NCBI RefSeq assembly: GCF_014196635.1
Contig: NZ_JACIEB010000009.1
Location: 1 to 64,000, forward strand
From: Sphingobium fontiphilum
GTDB lineage: Bacteria; Pseudomonadota; Alphaproteobacteria; Sphingomonadales; Sphingomonadaceae
Direction of reading: 5' to 3'
DNA: 64,000 nucleotides
Of this stretch, positions 17,131-26,521 are shown piece by piece. A program made the translations under genes and the position numbers. The notes under the pieces are model-generated. The model was not told the DNA's origin, did not search any database, and saw only the letters and a list, made by a program, of their open reading frames with translations. Each line of letters starts with the position of its first letter. Position 1 is the first letter of the stretch.

Positions 17131-20100
17131 ATGACGACGCTCGCGGACGGCAGCCAGTCCAATGCGACGGATTCCATCAGGACGGCGCTGGCCGATGCGC
17201 TGGCGCGCGGCGCGCTGCCGGGCGAAAGCGAGGGCTTTGACGAAGCGGCCAGGGCGGCAGCGGCAGATTTTCTGGCCAACGCCGCAGCGACGCGCCAGCC
17301 CGGCCTGCCCGCCATAGCCATCGAAACTCTTGGCGAAGGCGCTGGCGGCCGCTTCATGCGCGTGGCGCTGATCAACGAAGACATGCCCTTTCTGGTCGAT
17401 TCCATCGGCAATCTGCTCGCCGCGCAGGACATCGCCATCCACCGCCTGCTGCACCCCGTGCTGTCCGTGCAGCGGAGCGCGAACGGCGCGCTGACTGCAA
17501 TTCTGGACGACGAAGCGCCCGGAGCCCGGCGGGAATCAATGATCTACATTGAAACCGAGCGCGTCGACGCCAAGGCCCGCCGCGCCCTGCACGCCGCGCT
17601 GGAACAGACGCTGGCCGATGTGCGCGTAGCAGTCTCGGACTGGGCGCGGATGCGCGACGCCATGAACGCAGACGCTGACGCCGTGCCCGATGAGGAAGGC
17701 GCGGCCCTGCTGCGCTGGCTGCTGGCCCGCAATTTCACCCAGATCGGTTATCAGCGTTGCGACCGCGACGGCAAGGCCAGCCACACGCTGGGCATCTGTT
17801 CGCTCGGCGACGCCCTGTTGCTGGCGCCAACCTCCATCGAGGCCGCCTTTACCTGGTTCGAGGAAGGCAAGCGCACCCCGCTCATCATCAAATCCAATCA
17901 GATGTCGCGCGTCCATCGCCGGGTGCTGATCGACCTCATCATCATTCCCGTTCGCGCGGGGCGCGATGTCGTCGCCCTGTCGATCCACGCGGGCATGTGG
18001 GCCAGTTCCGGCCTGTCCGCGCCGCCGGACAAGGTGCCGGTGCTGCGGTCCGTCCTTTCGACGCTGATGGACAAGTTCGGCTTTGACCCGGCCGGCCATG
18101 CGGGCAAGGCGCTCGCTCATGCGCTGACCGCCCTGCCCCATGACATCTTGATCGGCTTCGAACGGGATACGCTGGAACGGCTGGCGCTGACCTTCATGTC
18201 GCTGTCGGATCGCCCCCGGCCCAAGCTGGCGCTGGCGACCAGCGCGCTGACCCGCCACCTCTACGCCTTTGTCTGGTTGCCGCGCGACGAGGTTTCCACC
18301 GCCCGGCGCGTCGCCATTCAGGATATGCTGTCGCAGGCGGCGCAGGCGCCTTTGCTTAGCTGGTCGATCATGCTGGAGGAAGGCGGCCTCGCCCTGCTGC
18401 GCATCACGCTCGACCTGCGCGACAAGGGCGTGGTGCCCGACGACGCAGCGCTCGACGACCGTTTGAAACAGATGGTCCGCGGCTGGCTGCCGTCGGTCGA
18501 GGAAGCCCTGACCGAGGCGGAGGAGCCCGGCCGCGCCGCCGCCCTCGCCCAACGCTATGCCAATGGCTTCCCCATGGGTTATCGCAATGGCGCGGGGCCG
18601 CAGGAAGCGGCGATCGACATTCGCCTGCTCCACGGCCTGTCGGGCGATGGCGACAAGTCGATCCGCATCTATCGCAATGACGAGGATGAAACCGAAAGGC
18701 TGCGGCTGAAGGTTTACAGCCGTGAATTCGTGGCCCTGTCCGAAGTCGTGCCGACCTTCGAAAATTTCGGCCTGCGCGTGATCGACGAAATGACGACCCC
18801 GGTCGATGGCGGCAATCAGGGCTATGTCCAGCGGTTCATTCTGGAATTGCCGCCGGGCAACGACGCGGAACAGGTGATCGCCCGCGCCGACATCGTCACC
18901 GAAGCCATCGCGCAGGTGATTGAGGGCGTGGCGGAAAATGACCGGCTGAACGAACTGATCGTCACCGCCGGGCTCAATCCGCGCGACGTCGTCCTGTTCC
19001 GCGCGCTGTTCCGCTATCTGCGCCAGACGGGCATGACCTATGGCATCGGCACGGTCGCCGATACGCTGCGGCGCGAACTGGCCGTCACGCGCAGTCTGGT
19101 GGAATTGTTCCATGCGCTCCACAATCCCAAGGGGAAGGATGATGCGCGCGTCACCGCCGCGACCATCGCCATTGACGAGGGGCTGGAGAAAGTCAGCGCG
19201 ATTGACGAGGATCGCATATTGCGCCTGCTGCGCGCGGTCGTCACCGCCACATTGCGGACCAATTTCTTCGCCGAAGCCGCCAAAGAGGCGCTGGCGTTCA
19301 AGATCGACAGCGCATTGGTGCCCGGCCTGCCCGCCCCCCTGCCCTGGCGCGAAATATGGGTCTATTCCCCCCGCGTCGAGGGCATCCACCTGCGGGCCGG
19401 GCCGGTGGCGCGCGGCGGGTTGCGCTGGTCGGACCGGCGCGATGATTTCCGCACGGAGATACTGGGCCTGATGAAGGCGCAGCGCGTCAAGAACGCCGTT
19501 ATCGTGCCGACCGGCGCCAAGGGCGGCTTCTATCCCAAGCAACTGCCCAATCCGCAGGTCAATCGCGACGCCTGGCTGGCGGAGGGCACGGAGAGCTATC
19601 GCATCTTCATCCGCGCCCTGCTGTCGGTCACCGACAATCTGGTGCAGGGCAAGGTGGTCCACCCCAAGGGCGTTGTGATCCGCGACGGCGACGACCCCTA
19701 TTTCGTGGTCGCCGCCGACAAGGGCACGGCGACGTTCAGCGATGTCGCCAACGCCATCGCGCTGGAGCGCGGCTTCTGGCTGGGCGACGCCTTCGCCAGC
19801 GGCGGCTCCAACGGCTATGATCACAAGGCGATGGGCATCACCGCGCGCGGCGCGTGGATTTCGGTGCAGCGCCACTTTGCCGAAATGGGCGTTGATGTGC
19901 AGAGCGAACCGATCTCGGTGGTCGGCTGCGGCGACATGTCGGGCGACGTGTTTGGCAACGGCATGTTGCTCAGCAAGGCGATCCGGCTGGTCGCCGCCTT
20001 CGACCATCGCCACATCTTCTTCGACCCCTCGCCCGATCCGGCGAAGAGCTGGGCGGAACGCCAGCGCCTGTTCCAATTGCCCCGTTCGTCGTGGGACGAT

Positions 20101-21789
20101 TATGACAAGTCGTTGATCTCAGCGGGCGGCGGCGTCTTTCCGCGCAGCATGAAGAGCATCCCGCTGACCCCGGAAATCCGCGCCCTTCTGGACGTGGAGG
20201 ATGAGGAAATGGAGCCTGCGGCCCTGATCTCCGCCATCCTCAAAAGCCCGGCTGACCTGCTGTGGTTCGGCGGCATCGGCACCTATGTGAAGGCGGCGGC
20301 GCAGGGCCATGGCGATGTCGGCGATCCGGCCAACGACCGACTGCGCGTCAATGCGGAACAGTTGCGGGTCAAGGTCGTGGGCGAAGGCGCCAATCTGGGC
20401 GTGACGCAGGCGGCGCGCATCGCCTTTGCCCTGAACGGCGGGCGCATCAACACCGACTTCATCGACAATTCGGCCGGCGTCGACTGTTCGGATAATGAGG
20501 TCAACATCAAGATCGCGCTGAACAAGGAAATGACCGAGGGCCGCCTTGCGCTTGATGATCGCAACGCCCTGCTGGTCAGCATGACAGACGCGGTGGGCGC
20601 CATCGTGCTGGAGGACAACCGGCTGCAGGCGCTGGGCCTGTCCATCGCGGAAAGCGGCGGCGCCGCCGATCTCGCCAGCTATGTGCGGCTGATCGAGACG
20701 TTCGAGGAAAGCGGGCGACTGGACCGCGCGGTCGAGGGGCTGGCGGCGAATGACCAGTTGATGCGCCGCGCGCAGGATGGCCAGGGCCTGTCGCGCCCCG
20801 AACTGGCGGTGCTGCTGTCGACGGCAAAGCTCGCCTTGCAGGACGCCATCGAACATGGCGATCTCGCCACCGACCCGATGATGGGCGCGGAACTGGCCGC
20901 CGCCTTCCCCCCCGCCATGCAGGAACGGGAGGCCGCCGCCATCGCCGCGCATCAGTTGCGCGGTGAAATCATCGCCACCAAGGTCGCCAACCGCATCGTC
21001 AACCGGCTGGGCATCATCCACCCCTTTGAACTGGCGGAGGAAGAGGGTTGCTCACTCGCCGATCTGGCCAACGCCTTCCTGATCGCCGAGCGGCTCTATG
21101 ACGTCCGCCGCTTGTGGGCCGATATCGACGCGGCCGATATGGCGGAAGGCGCGCGTCTTGCCCTCTTTAGCGATGTCGCCAGCGGCATGCGGGCGCAGAT
21201 CGCCGACATTCTGCGCAGCCTGCCTTCGGGCATATTGCCGGGCGAAGGTCAGGCCTATCTGGCGGCTGGCATCGCCAAACTGGCCGACCGGGTCGATGGC
21301 CTGTTGACCAACGAGGCGACGCGCCGTTCCGTCGCCGCAGTCGACCGGCTGTTGGCGCTGGGGGCGCCGGAGGATCTGGCGCGGCGCGCGGCGGGCCTGT
21401 TCAAGCTGGACGGCGCCGTCGGCATAACCGCGCTCGCCAGCCGCCTTGACCTGGACGAGCTGGAACTGACCCGCGCCTTCACGCGGCTGGGCGAAATGGT
21501 GGGCATCGACTGGGTGCAGTCGACCGCCGCCCGCATGGAGCCGACCGATCCTTGGGAACGCCTACTGATCTCGGGCGTCGCCCGCGACATGCAGCAGGTG
21601 CGGCTGGATTTCCTGGCCCATGCCAAGGGCAAGGACGTCGCCGCCCATGTCGACCAGTGGCTGGAAAAGCGCGCGCCGCGCATCGGCCAGTTCCGGCGGC
21701 TGGTGCAGAGGGCCAAGGCAGCGCCGGTGCCCAATGCCGCCATGCTGGCGGAAATCGCGGGGCAGGCGCGCGGCCTGCTGGGGCGTTAA
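17131..21789 (+). CDS. gdhB: NAD-specific glutamate dehydrogenase, large type
   Basis: The 1552-aa protein has the length and order of the 180-kDa GDH family: N-terminal ACT-like regulatory regions (about residues 1-650), then the catalytic core. GGLRWSDRRDDFRTEILGL is followed by PTGAKGGFYPKQ, with the catalytic Lys at about residue 797. NAD-binding and dinucleotide elements (VVGEGANLGVTQAARI) lie near residue 1085-1100, and there is a long helical C-terminal domain. It converts glutamate to 2-oxoglutarate and ammonium, feeding the TCA cycle. The ATG follows GAGGAAGAGG. It is monocistronic and ends at a hairpin shared with the convergent PepSY gene. Confidence 0.95.
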   Translation: MTTLADGSQSNATDSIRTALADALARGALPGESEGFDEAARAAAADFLANAAATRQPGLPAIAIETLGEGAGGRFMRVALINEDMPFLVDSIGNLLAAQDIAIHRLLHPVLSVQRSANGALTAILDDEAPGARRESMIYIETERVDAKARRALHAALEQTLADVRVAVSDWARMRDAMNADADAVPDEEGAALLRWLLARNFTQIGYQRCDRDGKASHTLGICSLGDALLLAPTSIEAAFTWFEEGKRTPLIIKSNQMSRVHRRVLIDLIIIPVRAGRDVVALSIHAGMWASSGLSAPPDKVPVLRSVLSTLMDKFGFDPAGHAGKALAHALTALPHDILIGFERDTLERLALTFMSLSDRPRPKLALATSALTRHLYAFVWLPRDEVSTARRVAIQDMLSQAAQAPLLSWSIMLEEGGLALLRITLDLRDKGVVPDDAALDDRLKQMVRGWLPSVEEALTEAEEPGRAAALAQRYANGFPMGYRNGAGPQEAAIDIRLLHGLSGDGDKSIRIYRNDEDETERLRLKVYSREFVALSEVVPTFENFGLRVIDEMTTPVDGGNQGYVQRFILELPPGNDAEQVIARADIVTEAIAQVIEGVAENDRLNELIVTAGLNPRDVVLFRALFRYLRQTGMTYGIGTVADTLRRELAVTRSLVELFHALHNPKGKDDARVTAATIAIDEGLEKVSAIDEDRILRLLRAVVTATLRTNFFAEAAKEALAFKIDSALVPGLPAPLPWREIWVYSPRVEGIHLRAGPVARGGLRWSDRRDDFRTEILGLMKAQRVKNAVIVPTGAKGGFYPKQLPNPQVNRDAWLAEGTESYRIFIRALLSVTDNLVQGKVVHPKGVVIRDGDDPYFVVAADKGTATFSDVANAIALERGFWLGDAFASGGSNGYDHKAMGITARGAWISVQRHFAEMGVDVQSEPISVVGCGDMSGDVFGNGMLLSKAIRLVAAFDHRHIFFDPSPDPAKSWAERQRLFQLPRSSWDDYDKSLISAGGGVFPRSMKSIPLTPEIRALLDVEDEEMEPAALISAILKSPADLLWFGGIGTYVKAAAQGHGDVGDPANDRLRVNAEQLRVKVVGEGANLGVTQAARIAFALNGGRINTDFIDNSAGVDCSDNEVNIKIALNKEMTEGRLALDDRNALLVSMTDAVGAIVLEDNRLQALGLSIAESGGAADLASYVRLIETFEESGRLDRAVEGLAANDQLMRRAQDGQGLSRPELAVLLSTAKLALQDAIEHGDLATDPMMGAELAAAFPPAMQEREAAAIAAHQLRGEIIATKVANRIVNRLGIIHPFELAEEEGCSLADLANAFLIAERLYDVRRLWADIDAADMAEGARLALFSDVASGMRAQIADILRSLPSGILPGEGQAYLAAGIAKLADRVDGLLTNEATRRSVAAVDRLLALGAPEDLARRAAGLFKLDGAVGITALASRLDLDELELTRAFTRLGEMVGIDWVQSTAARMEPTDPWERLLISGVARDMQQVRLDFLAHAKGKDVAAHVDQWLEKRAPRIGQFRRLVQRAKAAPVPNAAMLAEIAGQARGLLGR

Positions 21790-21820
21790 GCCGCAAAAGG
21801 CGACCAGCAAAAAAAAATGC

Positions 21821-21857
21821 GAGGGGCCGACATCTGTGTCAGCCCCTCCCTTTTTTT
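21821..21857. terminator. bidirectional intrinsic terminator
   Basis: GAGGGGCCGACA (21821-21832) pairs with TGTCAGCCCCTC (21837-21848), with one mismatch and a 4-nt loop, followed by eight T after it and preceded by a run of A. It serves the NAD-GDH gene on the plus strand and the convergent PepSY gene on the minus strand. Confidence 0.88.
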
Positions 21858-21865
21858 TCACCTGA

Positions 21866-22984
21866 TCAGATAGCGGTTGCGGTCCGCGCCGCCGGCTTCC
21901 GCCCGCCGCGCCAATTGCGGCTGCGCCACCACATGGTGAGGCCGGTCACGGTCAGGATCGCGGGCAAAATGCCGCCCAGGAAGATGACCACCTGCCAGAC
22001 GATGCCCATATTGGTGCCGTCGTGGATGCGCCGCATCAGCCGCGCGGTCGTTTCGGGCGGGGGCCGCCGCGCCTTCCCGCCATCGGCCTTGGCGACGCCC
22101 GTCTGCTCGTCGACCTTCACTGTCTCACCGGCGAAGGAAAAGGACCAGCGCCCTTCCAGATCGGTGGGCCATTCGACCGATGTCAGCGGCTTTTTCGCCA
22201 GCGGCCGCGCCACGGCCAGCGCGTCGTTCAGGCTGGTGCGGGGATTGTCGATCGGCATGGCGCGCATCCGGGCCATGCGGTCGGGCTGGCCGGGGCGCTG
22301 CTGCGGCGCGTCGCCGCTGAGCGCGCCGAAGAAGGCCGGGAAGCTGATCCACGCGCCGGTCAGCGACAGCACGAACAGCGGCAAGGCGATCCAGAAGCCC
22401 GTTTGATGGTGCAAATTGGTGTCGAGCTTGCGGTCGCCCCGCTTCCAGCGAAAACCGCGCGTCACGCTGCCAGAAACGGGCCACCACAGCCACAGGCCGG
22501 AAAGGGAAGAAATCAGCATGGCGACGCCAACCCAGCCGACGATCTGGCGCCCAACGCCGGGGATCATCAGGCTGCCGTGCAACTGGTGCATGACCCGCAT
22601 GAAACCGGCATTGCCGTCGGCCTTGTTCAGCACCTTCGCCGTTGCCGGGTCCATGTAGACGACCGTGCGGCCGGGGCGGCCGCCGCCCGGCTTGCGCGGC
22701 TGCGCGGCCGCGATAGTGACCGCCTCGCCCCTGGCAAAGCGCAGCGCCAATATCTTCTCGCCCGGCGCCAGCACCGCCTTCGCCGCATCGACATAGGCGG
22801 CGGGCGGCAGGGCTGCCTTCGCCCCTTCCGCGACATGGCGTTGCGGGTTCAGCATCGCGTCCAGCGGCTCATGCCACACCAAAACCGCGCCGGTGACCGA
22901 AATGGGCAGGATCAGGATCGCCAGCAAAAGCCCGATCCATTTGTGGAACTGAAACCAGAATTTACGCAGGGCCAGCTTGTTCAT
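21866..22984 (-). CDS. PepSY-domain membrane protein, siderophore reductase-like
   Basis: The 372-aa protein has the PepSY_TM layout: a first membrane helix after FWFQFHKWIGLLLAI, periplasmic PepSY segments, HQLHGSLM and LHHQTGFW around helices two and three, and a last helix near residue 340. The conserved His residues in or next to helices fit a b-type haem-binding inner-membrane reductase. Relatives linked to TonB siderophore receptors reduce ferric siderophores in the periplasm. Here the next genes upstream encode a PKHD hydroxylase (12 nt away) and a siderophore receptor, supporting that role. The substrate is not known. Confidence 0.85.
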   Translation of the reverse strand: MNKLALRKFWFQFHKWIGLLLAILILPISVTGAVLVWHEPLDAMLNPQRHVAEGAKAALPPAAYVDAAKAVLAPGEKILALRFARGEAVTIAAAQPRKPGGGRPGRTVVYMDPATAKVLNKADGNAGFMRVMHQLHGSLMIPGVGRQIVGWVGVAMLISSLSGLWLWWPVSGSVTRGFRWKRGDRKLDTNLHHQTGFWIALPLFVLSLTGAWISFPAFFGALSGDAPQQRPGQPDRMARMRAMPIDNPRTSLNDALAVARPLAKKPLTSVEWPTDLEGRWSFSFAGETVKVDEQTGVAKADGGKARRPPPETTARLMRRIHDGTNMGIVWQVVIFLGGILPAILTVTGLTMWWRSRNWRGGRKPAARTATAI

Positions 22985-22996
22985 GCCGATATTATC

Positions 22997-23680
22997 CTAA
23001 CTGTCCGCCCAACGGCGCAGGAGGTTGTGATAAACGCCTGTCAGGCGGATGACTTCCGCATCGTCGTGGCCGATGCGTCCGCCCAGTTGCTGGACGCTGC
23101 TGTCGAGGTCGAACAACAACTGGCGCGCGTTGTCGTCGCGCACCATCGATTGCATCCAGAAGAAGCTGGCGATCCGATGACCGCGCGTCACCGGCTCGAC
23201 CCGATGCAGCGACGACGAAGGGTAAAGCACCGCATGACCGGCGGGCAGTTTCACCTGCTGCACGCCGAACAGCGTCTCGACCGTCAGCTCGCCGCCGTCA
23301 TAGGCTTCGGGCGCTTCCAGAAACACCGTCATCGACAGGTCGGACCGCACCCGAAAGCCCGTGCCCGCCTGAATGCGGACGGCATTGTCGACATGCGTGC
23401 CAAAAGCCTGCCCGCCGCCATAACGGTTGAAAAGCGGCGGAAAAATCTTCAGCGGCAAGGCTGCGGCGATGAACAGCGGATTGCGGCCCAGCGCCTCCAG
23501 GATGACGCGCCCCGCCTCCTTCGCTTCACGCGATTCCTCAGGCAATTGCATGTTGTTCTTGGCCAGCGCAGACTGGTGCCCGGACGTGGCGTTGCCATCG
23601 GCCCATGACGCGCCGTCGATCAACGCGCGAACCGACGCCAGCGCAGCGGCGTCCAGAAGGTCGGGAATGGCGATCAGCAT
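22997..23680 (-). CDS. piuC: PKHD-type Fe(II)/2-oxoglutarate hydroxylase
   Basis: The 227-aa protein matches the PiuC/YbiX family in length and motifs: the iron ligands HVD (in [10 protein letters not shown], about residue 95) and a distal His in [15 protein letters not shown], where the final Arg would bind 2-oxoglutarate. These enzymes are typically iron-regulated and stand beside catecholate-type siderophore receptors such as PiuA/Fiu, as here. The ATG follows GAGG. It is translated just ahead of the PepSY gene and only 43 nt after the hairpin ending the receptor gene, so its promoter or read-through must lie in that short stretch. Confidence 0.9.
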   Translation of the reverse strand: MLIAIPDLLDAAALASVRALIDGASWADGNATSGHQSALAKNNMQLPEESREAKEAGRVILEALGRNPLFIAAALPLKIFPPLFNRYGGGQAFGTHVDNAVRIQAGTGFRVRSDLSMTVFLEAPEAYDGGELTVETLFGVQQVKLPAGHAVLYPSSSLHRVEPVTRGHRIASFFWMQSMVRDDNARQLLFDLDSSVQQLGGRIGHDDAEVIRLTGVYHNLLRRWADS

Positions 23681-23724
23681 CGGCGCAACCTCGGTAAAAT
23701 GGGCGTCTTCCTATCGGGCCAAAA

Positions 23725-23761
23725 GGCGGGCAACGGAAGCGAGGATCTTCCGTTGCCCGCC
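23725..23761 (-). terminator. strong intrinsic terminator after the TonB receptor
   Basis: GGCGGGCAACGGAAG (23725-23739) and CTTCCGTTGCCCGCC (23747-23761) form a perfect 15-bp stem with a 7-nt loop, followed on the minus strand by TTTT. It lies 44 nt after the receptor stop codon. Confidence 0.85.
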
Positions 23762-23804
23762 CATTTCCTCCCCAGGGACAAGGGGGAGGAGGAGGAGGCC
23801 CGAA

Positions 23805-26174
23805 TCAGAAGCTGTAGAAGAGACTGAACCGCGCGGCCCGCGCCTCGCCCGGCGTCGCCCAGCCGCCCGAGACGATGCCCGTGGTGCTGCTGATATTGTT
23901 GCGGATGCCGGTATAATATTTCTTGTCAAACAGGTTCTGGACGTTGACCTGCGCCGTCAGCCCGTTGTTGAAATTCCAAGACAGGAAGGCGCGGTGGACC
24001 CAATAGTCGTCCGAGCGATATTGGGTCCGATTAAACAGGTTGCTCTGGTTGAGCGCAAAACTGCCCTGATAGGTCACGCCATAGCCGACCTCCAGCCCGA
24101 AAGGCAGGCGATAGCTGGTGTAGAGGCTGCCCGAATGCTTTGGCGTCTGGATCAGTTCGTCGCCCTTCGACGGATCGGGCAGCGCCGCGCTGTTGGCGCA
24201 GGCGGCCGAGGGCGCTGCGATGCATTCGTCGGACGTGCCCTGAATGATCTTGCTGTCGAGATAGGTGTAGTTGGCGAAGATCGTCCATTCCGGCGTGATA
24301 GTGCCGGTCAGGCCCAGCGCAATCCCATCAACGCGCGAATGGCCGTCCAGCACCTGGATCGTCGTGCTGGTCGCAGGATCGTTGCTCGACACGCGGTAAT
24401 TGCCGCGCTCGTTGCGGAACAGGGCGACCGTGGCCAGCAGCTTGCCGCCCGCCAGTTCGGCCTTCGCCCCTATTTCATAGCTGGTCGCGCTTTCCGGCGC
24501 GACATCGCAGAAATTGACGAAGGTCGCGCCCGACCCGCTGGTGCAGCCCAGCCGGACCGTCGCCGATGACGGCGTCTTGCTGTTGGCATAGGCGACGTAA
24601 AGGCTGACCGCTTCGACTGGCTTGTAAACCGCGCCAATGCGGTAGGAGAACAGATTGTCCTCGGTGCGCTGGCGAATGCCCGCTGTCGTTGCGCCACCGG
24701 CGGACGGCGCGGCGACCGTGTCGGCGCGGAAAATGTTACGGACATTTTCAAAACGCAGGCCGCCATTCAGTTCGAACCGGCCCAGTTCCAGCGTATCAAA
24801 GGCGTAGACGGCCAGGTTGCGACTGTCGCCAAAGGAGCGACCCGTCACAATCTTGTTGGTTTCACCGGTCCAGGTCGTCACCGGATTGGATAGGCTGATG
24901 TCCGATTGCGGCAGGGTATCGCCGCCCGCCGTCCGCAGCAATTGCGCGGTGGTCAGGCGGTAATCCTCCTGCGTCGCGGAAAAGCCGATGACCAGCGTAT
25001 TGCGGACGCCGCCCGGCTCGCCGCTGACGATGCGCAGGTCGGTCTGGCTGTAGAACAGGTTGTTGAGCTGATCGCGGATCAGGCCGCGCGGGCCGGAGGG
25101 ACGATAGCTGCCCGCCGCCATATCAGCCGGGCAGGCCGCCGCCGCGGTCAGGCTTGCGTCAGTGACCGGCTGGACGCCGGTGGACAGGCAATATGTGCCC
25201 TGCGGCGCGCTCGTCACGCTATATTGGCGCACGCGCTGCCAGCGGCCGAGCGAGCGGACCGACACGCCATCGCTGAATTCATGCCCGAAGATCGCCGTAA
25301 AGCGGTCGATGTCGGCATTCTGGCGGTCGAGATTTTCGATACCGAAATAGTCGCTGCTGTCGACTTCGGCCAACGGACCATTGTTGATAGCGTTCTTGAA
25401 ATAGGGAACGCCATAGATGGGCGAATTGCGGTCGCGCTGATGCACATAGGCCAGAGTGAGACTGGTCGGACCGTCGACCCCGATCTTTACCGAAGGCGCA
25501 AAGCCCCAGCGTTCATAGCTTTCAACATCACGCCCCGGCACATCGTTGCTGTGATAGACGCCGTTCAGCCGGACGGCGATCAGGTCCGACACGCGATAAT
25601 TGGTGTCGATGGTCGCGCGATAATAATCGTCGGTGCCGATGCCCGCTTCGGCCACGGTCAGATTGTCAGCCTGGGGCGCCTTGCTGACCAGATTGATCGT
25701 GCCGCCCACCGAACCGGAACCGTTATAAACCGAATTGGCGCCGTTATAGACTTCGATCTGCTGGGTGTTGAACGGGTCGGTGCGGCTATATTGGGCACTG
25801 TCGCGCACGCCATCCTGCGTGATGTCGTTATTGGCGGAATAGCCGCGCAGGTTGATGCTGTCGCCATAGCCGCCGCCGCCTTCACCCGCGCCAAAGGTGA
25901 TGCCGGGCACAGTCGAGAGCACATCGCGCAGGGTGAGCAGATTCTGCTTCTTCACCACCTGGTCGGAAATGATGGTGACGGTCTGGGGCGTGTCGACCAA
26001 CGGCGCGGTATTCTTCGGATTGACGGCCTCGTCAGCATAAGCGTGACCGGTCACCAATATGTCCCCGGACTGAAGATCGGCCGGAGCCGCCGCTTCCGCA
26101 GCCAGCGCGGGCGAGGCGAATGCGCCCACGCAGCCCAGCGCCAGATAGGACATAGACTTGATCGAAGAAGACAT
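23805..26174 (-). CDS. TonB-dependent siderophore receptor
   Basis: I chose the start at 26174, which gives a clean signal peptide (MSSSIKSMSYLALGCVGAFA, cleavage after ALA) and 789 aa; a start at 26195 is possible. A plug domain lies at about residues 55-165 (VDTPQTVTIISDQVVKKQ, VPGITFGAGEGG) and a 22-strand barrel follows. The C-terminus ends in Phe (AARFSLFYSF), as for outer-membrane barrels. It resembles the Fiu/PiuA catecholate siderophore family. It imports a ferric siderophore with TonB energy. Fur-like repeats upstream indicate iron control, and the neighbouring piuC and PepSY genes complete an uptake set. Confidence 0.92.
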   Translation of the reverse strand: MSSSIKSMSYLALGCVGAFASPALAAEAAAPADLQSGDILVTGHAYADEAVNPKNTAPLVDTPQTVTIISDQVVKKQNLLTLRDVLSTVPGITFGAGEGGGGYGDSINLRGYSANNDITQDGVRDSAQYSRTDPFNTQQIEVYNGANSVYNGSGSVGGTINLVSKAPQADNLTVAEAGIGTDDYYRATIDTNYRVSDLIAVRLNGVYHSNDVPGRDVESYERWGFAPSVKIGVDGPTSLTLAYVHQRDRNSPIYGVPYFKNAINNGPLAEVDSSDYFGIENLDRQNADIDRFTAIFGHEFSDGVSVRSLGRWQRVRQYSVTSAPQGTYCLSTGVQPVTDASLTAAAACPADMAAGSYRPSGPRGLIRDQLNNLFYSQTDLRIVSGEPGGVRNTLVIGFSATQEDYRLTTAQLLRTAGGDTLPQSDISLSNPVTTWTGETNKIVTGRSFGDSRNLAVYAFDTLELGRFELNGGLRFENVRNIFRADTVAAPSAGGATTAGIRQRTEDNLFSYRIGAVYKPVEAVSLYVAYANSKTPSSATVRLGCTSGSGATFVNFCDVAPESATSYEIGAKAELAGGKLLATVALFRNERGNYRVSSNDPATSTTIQVLDGHSRVDGIALGLTGTITPEWTIFANYTYLDSKIIQGTSDECIAAPSAACANSAALPDPSKGDELIQTPKHSGSLYTSYRLPFGLEVGYGVTYQGSFALNQSNLFNRTQYRSDDYWVHRAFLSWNFNNGLTAQVNVQNLFDKKYYTGIRNNISSTTGIVSGGWATPGEARAARFSLFYSF

Positions 26175-26211
26175 GAACAAACCCCCAAAGGACATCGTGG
26201 GAGCCTGTTAT

Positions 26212-26255
26212 TGCGAGTCAGTCGCATCGTCAAGACTATTGCGAATGATTCTGAC
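26212..26255 (-). promoter_or_regulatory. two Fur-like operator repeats
   Basis: TGCGA-GTCAG-TCGCA (26212-26226) is a perfect inverted repeat, and ATTGCGAATGATTCTGAC (26238-26255) resembles a classic Fur site. Both lie just upstream of the receptor start on its promoter side; the second overlaps the end of the ribbon-helix-helix gene. Iron-dependent repression of the receptor by Fur is the likely role. Confidence 0.6.
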
Positions 26256-26520
26256 TAGCCGCTTCAAGAGATAGCGCCAGCAACCAGCAGCGAATGGCGC
26301 TGGTCAGATTAGGAGGATCGGAAACCGCCATGCGATCGACGTCTATGCGCGCGATCAACGCATTGACGGGCAAGGCGCGCGCATCGGCGGCGGCGCGCAG
26401 CGCATCCCAGAAAATCGGCTCAAGGCTGATCGCGGTCGCATGACCGGCAATTGTCACGCTCCGCTTCACCGGCGGCGCGTAGGGCGCGGGGGCGCCGAAA
26501 TTATCGACGCCCCCCACCAT
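26236..26520 (-). CDS. ribbon-helix-helix domain protein
   Basis: The 94-aa product contains KRSVTIAGHATAISLEPIFWDALR, a strand-helix-helix pattern of the small alphaproteobacterial RHH_4 family. Members are presumed DNA-binding, but no target is known. The ATG overlaps the end of the reductase gene by its spacing of one nucleotide (stop at 26522), so it is translated from the same message. No strong ribosome binding site is seen, in line with coupling. It lies between the reductase and the siderophore receptor, and its 3' end covers a Fur-like site. Confidence 0.8.
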   Translation of the reverse strand: MVGGVDNFGAPAPYAPPVKRSVTIAGHATAISLEPIFWDALRAAADARALPVNALIARIDVDRMAVSDPPNLTSAIRCWLLALSLEAASQNHSQ

Positions 26521-26521
26521 A

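Noticed and set aside
17536..20076. 846-aa open frame antisense to NAD-glutamate dehydrogenase
   Set aside because: The GC-rich third codon positions of the real gene leave the opposite strand open. It has low-complexity composition, no domain, and no ribosome binding site.
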